A stretch of DNA of 64,000 bases from Cynocephalus volans (lineage: Eukaryota; Chordata; Mammalia; Dermoptera; Cynocephalidae). The position numbers and the translations under genes are program-made. Positions within the stretch are counted from its first letter, which is position 1. Every line of letters begins with the position of its first letter. The stretch covers positions 157,468,369 through 157,532,368 of the forward strand of contig NC_084463.1 in assembly GCF_027409185.1 (NCBI RefSeq). Reading direction: 5' to 3'. The notes under the pieces were generated by a model. That model saw only the letters and a list, made by a program, of their open reading frames with translations. It did not search any database and was not told where the DNA came from. Positions 35,446 through 48,700 of this stretch are shown piece after piece.

Positions 35446-36469
35446 GTACACTCACCTCTTTAGCTTGACGCTCAGGGGCCTCCACACGATGGCTCAGGTG
35501 GATCCTTTTGGCCTTGACTCCCCCTACCATGCTATGTGAACTTGGGGTCGATTTCTGTGGGGCCCACAATTTTCTGCTCATGTCTTTGTTCTCTGGGCTG
35601 ACACACACCATTCATTCCCTAGGCCACATCGAAGACAGTCCTGTCTTTGCTCTTCCCTGGCCCCTGCATCTCCGGCATCTCCCAGTTCACATGACCCCAT
35701 GGCTGTCTGTGAGTGGCCCTCTCCTGACTTCTCTGGGACCCTGATTGCTGGCCCCTTAATCCTGGCCAAGCTCTTTGAGAGAATGGCCTGTGCACTTGTC
35801 ATCTTTGTGTGGCAGCACCATGAAGTGGGGGCTTAATAAAAATTTTGTCATTAATTTTCAGGAGCAGAATTAAATGTGTTACAAAGAGTTCACTGATTAT
35901 ATGATATGTTTCATTGCTATGGTTAATAAGAAAGAGGAGCTCATGTAAATTAGAGTTTTTAGTATGTACTTTCCCGGATGAGGACTTTGGGGTCACAGAG
36001 GGAGGGTTGGGTAAGGAGAAGAAGTAGTTGGAGACTGTGCCAGGCAGGGCCTGAGCCACCTCAGTCTCTCTTTTCTCCAGAAGTGACCATCACCATGACA
36101 TGATGTTACCCGGATCCAGCTGAGGAGTTGGGAGCAGGAGCCGGATGTGGAGGCAGAGCCAGCGCCAGGTGCCAGCCCCTGCTAATCTGCTTATTCTCTT
36201 TGGCTCCATCACCAAATCCATGAACTTTGCTCAACCTGACATTTCCCTGAAATGTGTGGCTCAGAGCTTAATCCTGTATACATGTGACAGTTGATGTGAT
36301 TCACCAGGTATCTACACCAATAAATTCTCCTGAAGGTAGCAGTGTTCTTTCTTTTCGGTGCCCATATCTTCCTGCTCACTGTAGTGATCCCACAGTTGTG
36401 AACATGTCATCTTTAGGGCCATTACAAGAGGCATATAGGAGAGCTGACATATAGGAGTTTTTTTCAGTG

Positions 36470-36717
36470 CTAGAGCAGTGACTCTTAGCGAGGGCAGATT
36501 TCCTGTCTTTTCCACCCACCCCTGTGGACATAAATCTGTAGATGGCTTTGGCTGTCATCTCCATCATCCATCACAACCAGGTGGTGGTGGATGTGCTGCT
36601 GGCAGCAGGTGGTCGAGGCCAGGGATGCTGCTAAACGTCCTACGATGCACATGTCAGCCTCCCCCAGCAAAGAACTTGTCACCCTCAATGTCAACCTGCC
36701 AAGGCTGAGAAACCCTG
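36470..36717 (+). mobile_element. MER5A-type (hAT-Charlie) relic, near full length
   Basis: It starts 'CTAGAGCAGTGACTCTTAGC', passes 'GGCCAGGGATGCTGCTAAAC' and ends 'GGCTGAGAAACCCTGACC', matching both MER5A termini. Only its first about 60 bases survive in the left arm. Confidence 0.75.
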
Positions 36718-38150
36718 ACCTAGAGAAGTACCTAAAAGCATCTGCTCTTGTGACCGATGATTAGAAGCACCCGGGAGCCTCACACAGTTAACTGACCGTG
36801 GAGCCCAAGTCTGGCAAGATGGCAGCTGGAGCGTGGGCAGCTTTATCCTCCGTGTGCTGGGCTCAGCCTCATGTGGGTGCCTTTGCCCAGCCTGCTCCAC
36901 ACTCCTGCAGGTCCTCACTTCCTCCTGCCTGTCACCCTCATCTTCTAGGCCCTTCAGTGTCCAACTCAGTCACCACATCTTCAACAGCATCTTCCTTCTG
37001 GGGAATGCCCACCCTAGAAGGACCTTGTTCTTTGAATCCGTAGACCTTTACGTGAACAATCAAATCTCGTCTTCGTGATGTGCCGTGTATCTTTCCTCAG
37101 TTCTGTGTCTCGTCTTATCACTCAACTCAGTTAATAATGTTATAAAGACATTCATTAGTTCTTTCAACAAAATATGTCAAGCTCCTCCTAGGTCTGGTGT
37201 GTGTAGATTTCAAGTTTAGCTAACATAGTTTGTTGCGTCTCACTTCCTTGTGCCAAATTATCTCCCCATTTTTCCCTTTTTCTTCTATACCCTGTTTCCT
37301 TTTCATTTCTGTCTTCCAACATCCTCTAATTTTCACACACCGAATTTTTTAAAGGCAGTATGGACACTTTTTTCCAAAGGGATAATAGTGCAAAAAATCT
37401 TCCAATGACAAGCACGATTTCCTTTACTTCCTGCTCAGAACACCTAGACCCATGATCACCTTCAACGTCTTTCCCTATACCCTGTGTTTACATGGTCTAA
37501 ACAACGCTTTCTGCGTTTCTGCTTTGATTCATTTATTCAATCTTATGTGAATCCCCTCTCACCGAGCCCCACATCGTTCCCTTTCTTGTTCTACTCATTT
37601 TTGGTGGAGCATATCTGCCAACATTTTTCTTGGAGAAAGTTTATTTGTGGTAAACTTTTTGAGGATTTGTACATCTGAAAATAGCTTCATTCTGTTTTTA
37701 TGCTCCAATGATAGTAGATTGGACATGGATTTATATCTGCAAAGCATTATAGGTGGAAAATCTCCTGGTTTTTGATTGAGTGTTGCTCTTTTGCCTTCAG
37801 GTTCTTGTGATGATTTCATTTCTATTCCCCATCCTTGTGTGTGGCTTAATATTTCTTTCTGGAACAAAGACTTTTTCTTTAGGATAACGTTCCAAATGTC
37901 ACCAAAACGGTTTTTAGTATTGGGAATGAGTGGGTTTCTGTGTATTTCTTTCTTTCTTTCTTTCTTTTTTGCTTCTATGGATTTTTAAATCTCATATGCT
38001 TTATTTCTAGTAAATTTTCTTACATATTTCTCTGATGGCTTACTTTTCACCATAGTCTGTCTCAAACTGGAATTCTCTTAGTTGGACATAATTTATCCTT
38101 TAGCATTCTCTTTTTCTCTCATATTTTTAATTTTTCATACTTTTCTTTAC
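36718..38150. other. Sequence kept only in the right arm; no gene
   Basis: Together with parts of the flanking MER5A and L1 this has no left-arm partner. It resembles 28000-29340 (older duplicate): compare 'CTTTCAACAAAATATGTCAA' near 37161 with 'CTTTCAATAAAATATATCAA' near 28259. A (TTTC)n run lies at about 37945-37970. No coding exon seen. Confidence 0.5.
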
Positions 38151-41100
38151 ATATGCAGTAAGTAGTCTAGATGATAATTTGTCATGTTGTTTATCTTTTT
38201 AAAAAACATTTTGTTTTATTGATCTTTTATATATTTTTTTCCTTTTAGTCACAATTGTGTTTATTTCTGCCTTTATATCTAGTATTTCTTTCCTTCTACT
38301 AATTCTGGTTTTAGTTTGTGTTTGCTTTTCTTCTTTGAGATGAATTGTTCATTTGAAATCATTCTGCTTTTTTGTGTACATATTGGTTGCTATAAGCTTT
38401 CCTTTTAGTACTGCTTTGGCTGTATCCCATAGCTTTTGGTAGGCTGTGCTTGTGATTTCATTTGTTTCAAGAAATTTTTAATTGTCTTCTCATTTTTTTT
38501 TTACACATTGGCCATTCAGGAGCATGTTGTCTAATCTCCATGTACTTGTACAGTTTTGAAAGTTCCTCTTGCTATTAGTTTCTAGTTTAACTCCACTATG
38601 GTCAGAGAGCATACTTGATACATATTATTTTAGTATTTTTATATTTGTTGAGACTTGTTTTGTAGCCTAACATGGGGTCAATCCTGGGGAATATTCCATA
38701 TGCTGATGAAAGAATATATTTTGCAGCTGTTGGATGAAATGCTCTGTAAATGTCTCTTAGGTCCATGGTGCTGTTTATATTTCTTGACTGATTTTCTGTC
38801 TAGATGATCTGTACAATGCTGAAAGTGGGGTATTGAAGTCATCAGCTTTTATTGCACTGGAGAGTATCTCTCTCTTAAATCTAATATTTGCTACATATAT
38901 TTGGGTGCTCCAAGGTTAGGTGCATAGTTATTTACAGTTGCTGTACCTTCTTGCTGAATTGACCCTTTCAACACTCTATGATGATCTTCTTTGTTTCTTT
39001 CTGCAGTTTTTCACTTAAAGTCTACTTTACCTAATAGAAGTGTAGCTGTTCCTGCTCACGCTTGGTTTTTGTTTGCATGAAATATTATTTTCCATCCCTT
39101 AACTTTCAGTCTATATGTGCCTTTACAAGTGAACTGAGGTTCTTAAAGGCAACATATAGTTGGTTCTTGTTTTTTTCAGCCAATCAACCCCTTTATAGCT
39201 TTTTAGTGGCCTATTTAGTCCATTTACAGTCAAGGTTATTATTGATAGCTGAGAACTTACTTCTGTCATTTTGTTTATTGCTATCTGGTTGCATATCTGT
39301 ATATCTTTTCTTCTTTTGTTCCTCTTGTATTGTTTATCATTGCAGTTTTGTACTTTTCTGAGTGATATGGCTTGATTTCTTTCCCTTTCGCATATGTGCA
39401 CCTACTTTACCAGTGAATTTTATCCTCTTGCATGTTTTCTCAATGTTAGTTAATGTTCTTTCGCTGCCAGCTGCAGGAATCCCTTTAGCATTTCTTGTAT
39501 GACTGGTCTAGTGGTGATGAGTTTCCTAAAATCTTGCTTGTCTGTGAAGAAGTTTATTTCTCCCTTTTTCCTGAAAGATAGTTTTTAAGAGATAGTACTC
39601 TTGGCGGACATATATTTTTCTTTCAGCACTTTGACTATATCACCTCATTCTCTCATGGCCTGTAGGTTTTCTGCTGTGAAAGTTGGTGTAGTGCAATGGG
39701 ATTCCATTATATGTGGCCTGATCCTTTTCTCTTGGTGTGTTTAGAATTCTTTCTTTTTCTTTGACCTGTTTTAAAAGGATTATTGGTGGTCATTGGATGG
39801 GAGGTGGATTCAAGGATCAACTTTGAGGAAGGGCAGCAGTAAGACATATTTGAATGTCAATGTAGATGATCCAGCAAGGAGGGGAGAAGAGAGGATCAAA
39901 GAGAGAGAAAGAACAATTGCAGGAGTGTCTTTGACTTTTGACATTTTGACTATAGTGTGACTTGGAGAGGACCTTGATAAATTGAATCTATTTGGGGACC
40001 TTTGAGCTTCCTGGTTCCATATATTCATGTCTCTTCCCAGACTTGGGAAGTTTTAAGCTATTATTTTATTAAATATGTTTTTGATCCTTTTTCTCTTCTC
40101 TTCTTCTTCAGGCACACCCATAATTTGATTATCTGTTCACTTAATGGTGTCTCTCATTGTTCCTGTAAGTGTCCTTCACTCCTTTTTATTCTTTTTCCCC
40201 CACTGACTGGCTAGTTTCAAATGATCGATTTGCAAGTTCAGAGATTCCTTGTTTCTCTAGTCTGCTGTTGTAACTCTCTGTTGTATTGTTTATTTCATTC
40301 ATTGAATTCTTCAGCTGCAGTATTTCAGTCTGGTTCTTTTTATGACAGCTATCTCTTTGTTAACTTCTCATTCATATCATGAATTCTTTGCCTGATTTTG
40401 TTGAATTTTTTATCTGTACTCTCTTGTGTCTCACTGAGCTTTTTAAATATCGTTATTTTGTAATTTTTTCTGGCAGTTTTTAGATTTTCTTTTCCATGCG
40501 GTCTATCCCTGACATGTTATTGTGTTCCTTTTCTAGTGTCATATATACTTCCTTTTTCGTGTTTTTTCGTCCTGCATTGATGTCTGTGAATCTGATGGAA
40601 CAACGACCTCTTCCAAATTTTACAGAGAGGCTTCCATAGAGAAAATCTTTCATCAGCAGTTGGTCTTAGTGTGCCCTTGGAAAGGTGTGGTGATTCTGGT
40701 TTGATGTAGATGCAGTGGTATAATCTCTGGCAGCTTCTCCAGTTCTAATCGACATCACCAATAACAGTGTTTGCCTCAGTGACCTAAGCTGTAGAAGTTT
40801 GTGGCAGTGGCGGTGGCAGTATAGGTTGTTATGGGCTTGGATAACAAGGGTTTTTGTGGTTTTCCTACTCTTATTTAGTCCACAATAAGGAGACTTTGCC
40901 AAGGGGATTCTCTTGGTGACAGGCATGACCCAACCTACAAGCAGCTGGAGTGGTTCTGCTGTCCAGGTGCATGTGCTCACAGCAGGTGTGGAGCCAGAAT
41001 CCTGGGCTAAGGGTCTTGGGAACCTATTGTGCATCTATGTCTTGGGGTTCAGATTCAGTCTTTGTGACAGGGTTGGATGCAGATTGCCCACAAGACCAGT

Positions 41101-42475
41101 ATCTGTGATGACAAAGCAATCCCCTGGCAGCTTGGGCCAAGGGAGGCAGGTTGTAGCTGTGACTCTGACCCTGGGACAGGGCACATTGCTAGACCAACTT
41201 TGGGGTACAGAGTGTGTTCAGGAGGTTTGGGATCAGGCATCAGGGTATGGCTGCAATTCAGGAACCGGAGTAAATGGTCACAAGATTCCTAGTGGTTAAG
41301 GCACCATGTAGTGGTGGCTCTATCCCTGGAAATGGTATGACTTGGCGGTATCTGAGTCTCTGTGATGCTAGATGCAGTGGCAGTGAGGACCCAGAATGGT
41401 TGAGCATGGCTGTCCTTTGGGCCCTGGGGGTAGGGGACAGCACAGCACTGATACCACTCTCCAAGGAAAGGGGTATCTCAGCATCTCAGTCTCTAAGGGG
41501 CTAGTACAGCTCCAGGGGAGAAGAGAACTGTAAGTTTATAGCCAGTAGAGTGTGGTGTCTAAGCTTAGCCAGTGCTCTGTTTCCCTGGATTGTGGGGTAC
41601 TCTGTCGGCTCAACACTGGGCTGCTCAGCTGCTCAGCTCAGCCTACCAGCTTCTCTGTCAAGCAACTTCTTGGCCAAGCAGCTTCTTGGCATAGACTCTA
41701 ATTACCCAGGGGCATTGGGCACAGCCACAACTGAGAGGTGTAATTAAAGATTCTCCCAGAGGGAGTGAGCAGGTTCCACTCCTACCTGCAGGGGAGGGGC
41801 AGAGCTGCAGCTGAGAAGGTTAGGTGCAGTGGGACTACCATTGCTTAGCCAGTCAGGATAGGGTGCATCAGCTGCTGGAAGCTGGGCCTGGGGACTGGAC
41901 CACTGGGTGGGAGTTGATGGGAGGTTCCAGTTTTAATGGCAGCTTAGTCTCTGGGATGCATGGATGTCACTCACCTCTGGGGTAAGACACCCTCAAGCAG
42001 AAGTTCCATTTGCAAGGTGGCATAGCAGAGTGGTTGTGCAGGCCACAGAGAGAGGGGCTCGGTGTGGCTCCTCTCAGGGGAGCACAACTGTGAGGACTCC
42101 AGGCAGCTTCCCCAGCTCAGCTCAGTGTCTGCAAAGTCTACAAGGGCCATGGCCCAATGGTGGGGACTGTAGGTGTCCGAGGTGTTCATGGGGGTTGCTG
42201 GGGTCCTTTAAGTTACCTTTTCCCAGAGAGAACAATTCCTCCTGCTTCTCTGCTGCTCCTGGCTGCAGTTGGGATGGTAGAGACTGGGTGTTTCCTTCCA
42301 TGCTCTACGTGGTTATCCTGAGTTCCTGTGCTAACTAGAGCTCACGTTACTTCTTCGAAATGCTCCACCCTCTCCTTTGGTTATTTTTATCTAAATGTGG
42401 TTGTTTATGCATAGTTTTGTCTGTCGTTGTGTGAATGATGAGTGGTAGGGTCTTCTAGCAGGCCATCTTTGTGGG
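38150..42475 (-). mobile_element. LINE-1 relic, 5' end to within ORF2
   Basis: Read on the - strand it begins at about 42475 with an L1-like 5' UTR (AAGATGGCC type start). It continues through ORF1-like sequence (about 41000-39500) and ORF2 endonuclease and following sequence, to about 38150. All frames are broken. The left-arm copy is cut at its position 5675, equivalent to about 38925 here. Arm divergence inside this element is about 12%, much higher than further inward. Confidence 0.75.
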
Positions 42476-44475
42476 AGAGAAATTTTCTGAATCAGAGTTT
42501 CCTAGAAATGAGTGATATCTTCAATAAGAAACACTCCAGGTAGTGAATCAAAGAGAGCATTCACACGTAGTGATGTCACTGACTTTGTGATGCCAGTGGC
42601 TCCAGGAGATTCTGTTCAGTGGGCATTAAAATACAGGCTTTCACCCCTTTGCAGTGACCTTCCTGATCCCTCTCAGATAGCAATGGCCATGGAGTCTTTT
42701 TTACTGTTACTATTGTGCTAAAATATACGTGACAGAAAATTGATCATTTTAGCTATTTTTGAGAGTACAATTCATTGGAATTAAGAACAATCACAGCACT
42801 GTCACACTATCCTTTTCCAGAGATTGTCATCATCCCAAACAGAATCTGTCCCCTTAGTCAATAGCTCTGATTTCCCTGTTCTCTCAGACCCAGCCTGAGG
42901 CATCTTGCATCATCCCAGTTCACACTCTTTAACAGCAGCCCATGCAGAAAAATCTTGTCATGTGCAAACCTAATGTTCTTTGTTTTATAATGCTGAAACT
43001 AATGAGAAACTTGTAATCCCCAGACATTGAAGGCTGCAGGAGGAGCTAAGGGAGAGGTCTCAAAGCGATAGCCTTGGTGAAGCCGGGAGTCCTCTGAGTC
43101 TCATGGGACCTCTCATCCTGTAACTCCTGCCTCACCCTTTCAGTGTGTGGCTGCGCCTACAGGACTGGGAGATGAGGAAATGGGGCCTGGAGGGGCTCTA
43201 CTTGCAGACAGATAGACACACATGTCCTGGTATGGAGCCTGGCATCATTTGCTTTTGAAGGCTTCCCATCTGATGGTAAAACAGAGCCATCAGTTGAGGA
43301 CTTCTGGGTAGTGCATTTGTCACCCCCATGGTAATTAGTGGTAAGAATCTTTGACCTTCCTACCTATTAGTGAAGACTAAGTGACACAGAACACATAAAC
43401 CCACCAGCTTAATGCATATAGATAGGGAGGTTTTATACATAGAACCTTTTAGTGGTTATAAGCATTGTAATAGTGATTGCTAATATTTGTTGAGTACTTT
43501 GCAGTATTCATGTATTAGTATATTCTCACAGCAACTCTAGAATATGCATCTATACCACAGAAAAACAAACTGATGATAGAAAGTGGGGTGTGTATGCATG
43601 TGGGTGCATGTGTGTATAATGATTATTTAGAGTGTTGGTATCAGAGAGGGCTTCACAGAGGAGGAGACCTGAGAAATGGATTCTGCAAATGAGGTTGCCA
43701 GCTGTCATAGGCAGCGAAGGTCGTAGATGTAAAGGGAAAACAACGTGCCCTGGTGCAAGAGTGTCATGCGACATGCTGCTTCTGCAAAGGACACGTCAGC
43801 AACTGGACTGAGCACAGACTCCCCAAGTGAAGAGGAAGAGAAGCTTGAAGGGGCACGTTGTGCAGCGATCCTGGAAGTACTTGAACCCAGCTCCAGGGTG
43901 CAAAGTTGATCCTCCAACATTGGTTCCAATCTGGGTTTCTCAGAGTGTGGCAGGAGATCCGCCAGTCCTGGTGTCTGACAAGCATAGGCTGTAGACTGAA
44001 ACCTAATGAGTCTCATACATTTAGGTGCTATTTTCAAGTGTACAGATTTATGATGTGATTTGAAATACGAATTTATTTCAAAAGCAGTGCTTAATTTATA
44101 ACTCGTTTCTTCAATATTCTCCATTATATAAACATAACTATTACCAAAGGAAGATGGAGTTAGGAAAATAAGTCCTGAAACACTTGGGAACAAGTGGCCT
44201 CTAGCCATTTTGGGTATTGAAGAGAGTGTCAGGACCACATTTCAATTTTAAGAGGCTCACTTTGGCATGAATGAGGAGGATGTGTTGCAGGAAGAGCTTC
44301 ACAGAAGGCTGAGAGATCATTGAGGAGACCTTTGTTGTTGCCAATAAGGACACAGACTGGACTATGCTGATGGCTGTGGGACTGGAAAGGACAGGGCTCA
44401 CAGAGGCCGTGCTGTGGAGTGGAGGGGCAGAACTTAGCGGACTATTGAAGGCAGGAGGGAGAGGAGCAGCCACAG
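42475..44475. other. Outer right arm, no gene seen
   Basis: It pairs with 200-2180. The longest frame (43705-44238, minus, 177 codons) is interrupted in the left-arm copy and has no recognisable domain or splice context. Confidence 0.5.
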
Positions 44476-44935
44476 TCTAATTAATGCCCCCTCTCCCCAA
44501 GAACCCACACCCTAATCCCCGGGTTCTGTGAATCCTCATCACGAGGCAAGAAAGCACTTTGCAGATGAGATTGAGGTAAGGACTTGGAGATGGGGAGGTT
44601 ATTCTGGACAACCTGATGGTTCCTAAACCGAACACACTTACGTTACCAGGAAAAGGCAGAGGGAGTATGACATGAACAGAAAAGGGGAAGAGAACGTATG
44701 AAGGAGGCAGAGGTGGGAGTGATGCGGCCATAAGTCAAGGACTGTCCTTAGTCACCAGAAGCTGGAATCCCCCCTAGAGAATCCAGAGGGAGGGCGGCCC
44801 TGGGGCCTCTGGATTCCCACAGTGTGGTACTAGTTCTGGACATCTGTTCTTCAGAACTGTGAGAGAATAAGTCATCTCGAGCCTTCAGGCTAGTTGTAGA
44901 TTGTTACAGCAGCCACAGGACCCTAAGCCAGGATG
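44475..44935 (+). mobile_element. MaLR-type LTR relic
   Basis: Blocks resembling a mammalian MaLR/ERVL LTR are in order: 'AAAGCACTTTGCAGATGAGA', 'GGAGATGGGGAGGTTATTCTGG', 'GTGATGCGGCCATAAGTCAA', 'AGAACTGTGAGAGAATAAGT' and 'TTGTTACAGCAGCCACAGGA'. It is noncoding. The left window edge aligns inside it (44674). Confidence 0.5.
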
Positions 44936-45665
44936 TCTCCATGTTTTCTGAGTCAGGTGACTTGTGTGTGGGGAGGGACCGTGACCCAGGATGGGAGTGC
45001 CCAGAGGAGGAGTAGGTTGGGGAAGACAGTGTGCTCTGTCTTCTGTCTCGCTTCTGACATGGCTGTGGAGTGCTTGAGTGGAACGTCCAGGTGGCAGCTG
45101 CGTCCTTGTTTCCGGAGCCCTTGGGAGAAGTTGCTGGAGGAAGTGTTAGCCTGACATGTGGTGAGTGGTGTGGACACTGATCGGCTCCTTGAGGGTGTGG
45201 GGTCAAATAAAGTTATTTGAGGTTGAAACATGGAGACGCCCCTAAATTGTGATAAATGGCAAATCATTTATACTGGACATGACATAGGAGTCAATCCCCA
45301 GGGAAGAGGTGGGACAGGCAGGTGAAGTGTGGTGATGATGGGCACCAACCAGAGCTGCTGCAGGTGTGGACCATGGCACTGGCTGGCACTAGGCTGGGGG
45401 ATCCCTCGGGACAAGACCTAGGGACATTGTAATTGTTGGTCACCTGGAATGATCATTTTCTTTCATGGCCACATGAATGGGAAATCTGTGGAGTAGTGGA
45501 GGGTGGTCATGACTACCCACTGCCTTTTGTGATGCCTGAACCTCAAGCCACCACTGGGGATGGGATGTTGGTTCTCTGCGATTTACTATGACAGCACCAA
45601 AAGGCCAATTCATGATTAAAGCCTTCACCGAGGCAAGGCCTGAGCTTGTAGGAAAATAACAAGAC
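44936..45665. other. No gene seen between inverted repeat and SCGB1D 3' end
   Basis: It contains an isolated AATAAA near 45208 but no exon I can support. It is unique within the window. Confidence 0.4.
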
Positions 45666-45690
45666 ATGTGGACAAGTGCAGGGCAGGAAA

Positions 45691-45696
45691 TTTATT
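45691..45696 (-). terminator. Poly(A) signal of SCGB1D
   Basis: TTTATT on + is AATAAA on -. It lies 88-93 bases after the SCGB1D stop codon. Confidence 0.75.
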
Positions 45697-45783
45697 GAAG
45701 CAAGACGTTGAAACCTTCACATTTTCAAGGAAGAGTAGGTGATCAGTGTTAGATCAGTGTAATTTAGGATACAATAGCATGTA

Positions 45784-48700
45784 TCACTGGCAGTTTGAGA
45801 CAATTTGATTCTGAAATAGAAAAATAGAATGAGATCAGTTAGTGACCCTGCTCCAGCAGATGAGGTTAACTCAGCCTGTCACTCACGACTAAGCTGTCAG
45901 TGGGATTTCTGCAGCAAAAAGCCCTTTGCAAGGGCAGAAGGCAGGAAGCCAGTGTCATGGAAGCTGGAGCCCTGACCTGACACAGTGATGACCCACCATG
46001 TGCATCAGGGAGCAGCCTTTCCTCAGTCAGGCAAACAAGCCCTGAGTGACCCAGGATTGTGGCTCAGGTCGCTAATGGAGGGGTTGGTGAAGAGGTGACA
46101 AAGCATCCAGCAATGATTTTCCCTGAGGTGCCAGGACAGTGGACTCTGCTTGTCCCCTGCAGTGGAGGACCCAGGGCTGAGAGACCAGGCAGGGCTGGGA
46201 GGGGACTCCGGGCAGCACGGCTGTCGGGAGACCCCCAGCCTCCCAGTGTGGGAATTCTGCCGCACGGCCCCTGCTCTTCTCAGCTCTGAGACCGCAGCTT
46301 CTTTGGGCATTTGCAGCCGAACCTCACGACCTAAACCCAGATGTAGATGGGCCGGGAGAGCCCTTTACAACCTCTCATTACTTGGTAAGACGTAAGGCAA
46401 GTGTTCCCACTTCCATGGGACTGCAGGAGGCAAAGCAGCGAGATCCCTCCCCTGCCATGTTGAGGAAGAGGCATTTGGGAAGGTGGGGAGAGTGGGCATA
46501 AGGGCTGGAGTGGGCTCCTGGCCCTGCAGAAGCTGCAGGGAACCCAGCCGGCCACCACTGTGCACACAGGGGCCGCTCTAGTTCCCTCCTCCCTGCATCT
46601 CCCTGTTCAACTGTCCCTGCAGCCCACCTCCACAGTGCCTGTGTCCCACTGGGTGGTGCCACTCGCCCTCGGGACAGCACCCAGGCAGGATGCAGCAGTG
46701 CTTGGCCCCCCAACACCTATGCGTGGAGCCAAGCAGTCCTTCTCAGGACGCCCTGGGGACCATGGCATCCAGGAAGGTGACCTGAGAAGGAGGAGCGTGC
46801 CCAGGATGCTGCGTGCAGCTGGGTTTAATTCAGCAGCTGTCATGTAGCATCCACCCTGAGGCCCCGGGTCACCCCATCAGAGGTGAGCAGCGGGGTCAGT
46901 GCCACCCGCTGTGACCCCCATGGAGCATTGAGCTGACCTCATTCCTGGCTGTGAGGCTGACCAGAAGCCTCTATGCATAAAGGAGAAAGAAATTACCAAT
47001 GTGTCTATAATATGCTGTATGTCATCTGAGGGCATCTGGTCTATGCATTTCTTCACTTCCAATTCTGCCGCCACTTCATCCTTTGTTGCATTATATTTGG
47101 CAAGTTGAGCCCTCAATTGTGTGGGACTGCCAGTTACGGTGAGTTTCAGTTCTTTAACCAGGGATGGACAGGCCCCCGCATTGGCTGGAACAGAGGGAAA
47201 ACATACAGTTTACGTGTAGAAACTCAATTTTTCCCATGTCTCCCTGATGTCAGGACCAGACAGAACCCAGGATCCCCTGGGTTTTATGTTTCCCTCCTGT
47301 ATTTGTGCTGATGACAATGTAAGACCCTCGAGGTTGTGACTTCCTCCAGATCACACAGCAAGGGGCAGAGCTAGGACAGAAAAACTGATTTCCTGCTCAC
47401 TCATTCACTTTTGTTTTTCTTTCAAGGGACATCCACCACTTTCCAGTGCTTCTCTGCTGAAATTCCCTTTTCTAAATTTGAAAATTTTTATTGTGATACT
47501 TTATTACTCTTGAATATTGGTGAAAGGAGGTTTTCAGTAATCAAATTGTTAAATGAATGGTTCAGTCAGAATCTTACAAGTGACAAGAAAACTGAGAATA
47601 AATCTGGAGAAAAATAAATAAAATTATTAAAACATTGTAAGGTGATATTTTGAGATTAAACTGGAGGAATTAGTAAATATGCCATCAGATGCAGACAGAA
47701 CTAAAAATCTAGAAGCCAAAAGAAAGAGAGATGACCAGTTTTAGCCCATGTGAACCTTTTTTACAAGATCAGGATTGGCTCTTTCTTTCTGCAGTGATGT
47801 CCAGAATCCTGAGAAAAGGTGAGAGGAGAGAACTGGGGCTCCCTCCTGCCCCAGTAGGGATTGCGCTGAGACCTGGGTGATGACTCTTCCTGGTCTGGAT
47901 TCCCCATTCCCCCAAGTCTTTAGCGACAACCTGCACCCAGGTTGTGCCCTACCAGGCTCCGCTGTGACCCCTGATCAGACAACATCGGACTCTATTTTTG
48001 ATAGAGAATTTGGAGAGGAAATGATCAGAGGCAGCACAGGGAAAGAAGAGGAGGTTCAGAATGGAAAAGGAAAGAGAAAGACATAGAAAAACTAGGATCA
48101 GTCGCAAGGGTGGGCAACAAGTCTTGCAAGGTATTGTCAAAAGAACAGCCAGAATTTATGCTAGCAAAACACAAATCTTAGTGCCAACAGCTGTACTAGT
48201 TCTGCTACCATAACTGGTATTACCCCTAGACTACTGGTAGTATTTGTGAATGGCTGCTTATTCCCAGAGGATACGTTATTTGCAAGTTTATCATTCAGAG
48301 AATCAGAGAGTACTGCTCTTGTTAGACTGGGAGCTCTTCAATGATTGTTCTATGTCCAACATTTTGAGTCTGAATTTATGAGTTAACAGGCCGATGGCTC
48401 AGCTGGCACCTAGAGGTTCTCGGGAGATGAATGTCTGATAACTACAGATGTTGGCATTGTATCTAGAGCTACATGCCTCACATACCTAATCTCACTCCAT
48501 ACTCATGGTCACTCTTGGTGGTAACTATAAGTATCAGTGATAAGAAGAGCTGGATGAGATTAAGAATTTGGCCCAGGGTTATAGGACTGGTAAGTAGCAG
48601 AGCCCAGACTCACACTCAGTTACATTATATCCTGCTGCAATGAAAACAGAGATCACAATCAAAGAGGAAATCTGCAGGTAAAAGAATTCCTCAAATTTGC

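Larger units (their letters stand above)
21345..44674 (-). repeat. Right arm of a large inverted repeat
   Basis: This is the reverse complement of 1-20947. It is longer than the left arm because it keeps about 2.37 kb of L1, intervening sequence and MER5A (about 36532-38910) that the left arm lost. It lacks 66 bases near 35967 that the left arm has (about 6258-6323). The arm may continue beyond 44674; the partner sequence would lie left of the window. Confidence 0.97.

Noticed and set aside
43705-44238. 177-codon frame on -, the longest in the window
   Set aside because: The left-arm counterpart is interrupted and shifted; no recognisable domain. Treated as noncoding arm sequence.
46877-47116. 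79-codon frame on - as a free-standing gene
   Set aside because: Only its first part is SCGB1D exon 2; the rest is intron beyond the GTAATT donor at 46996.
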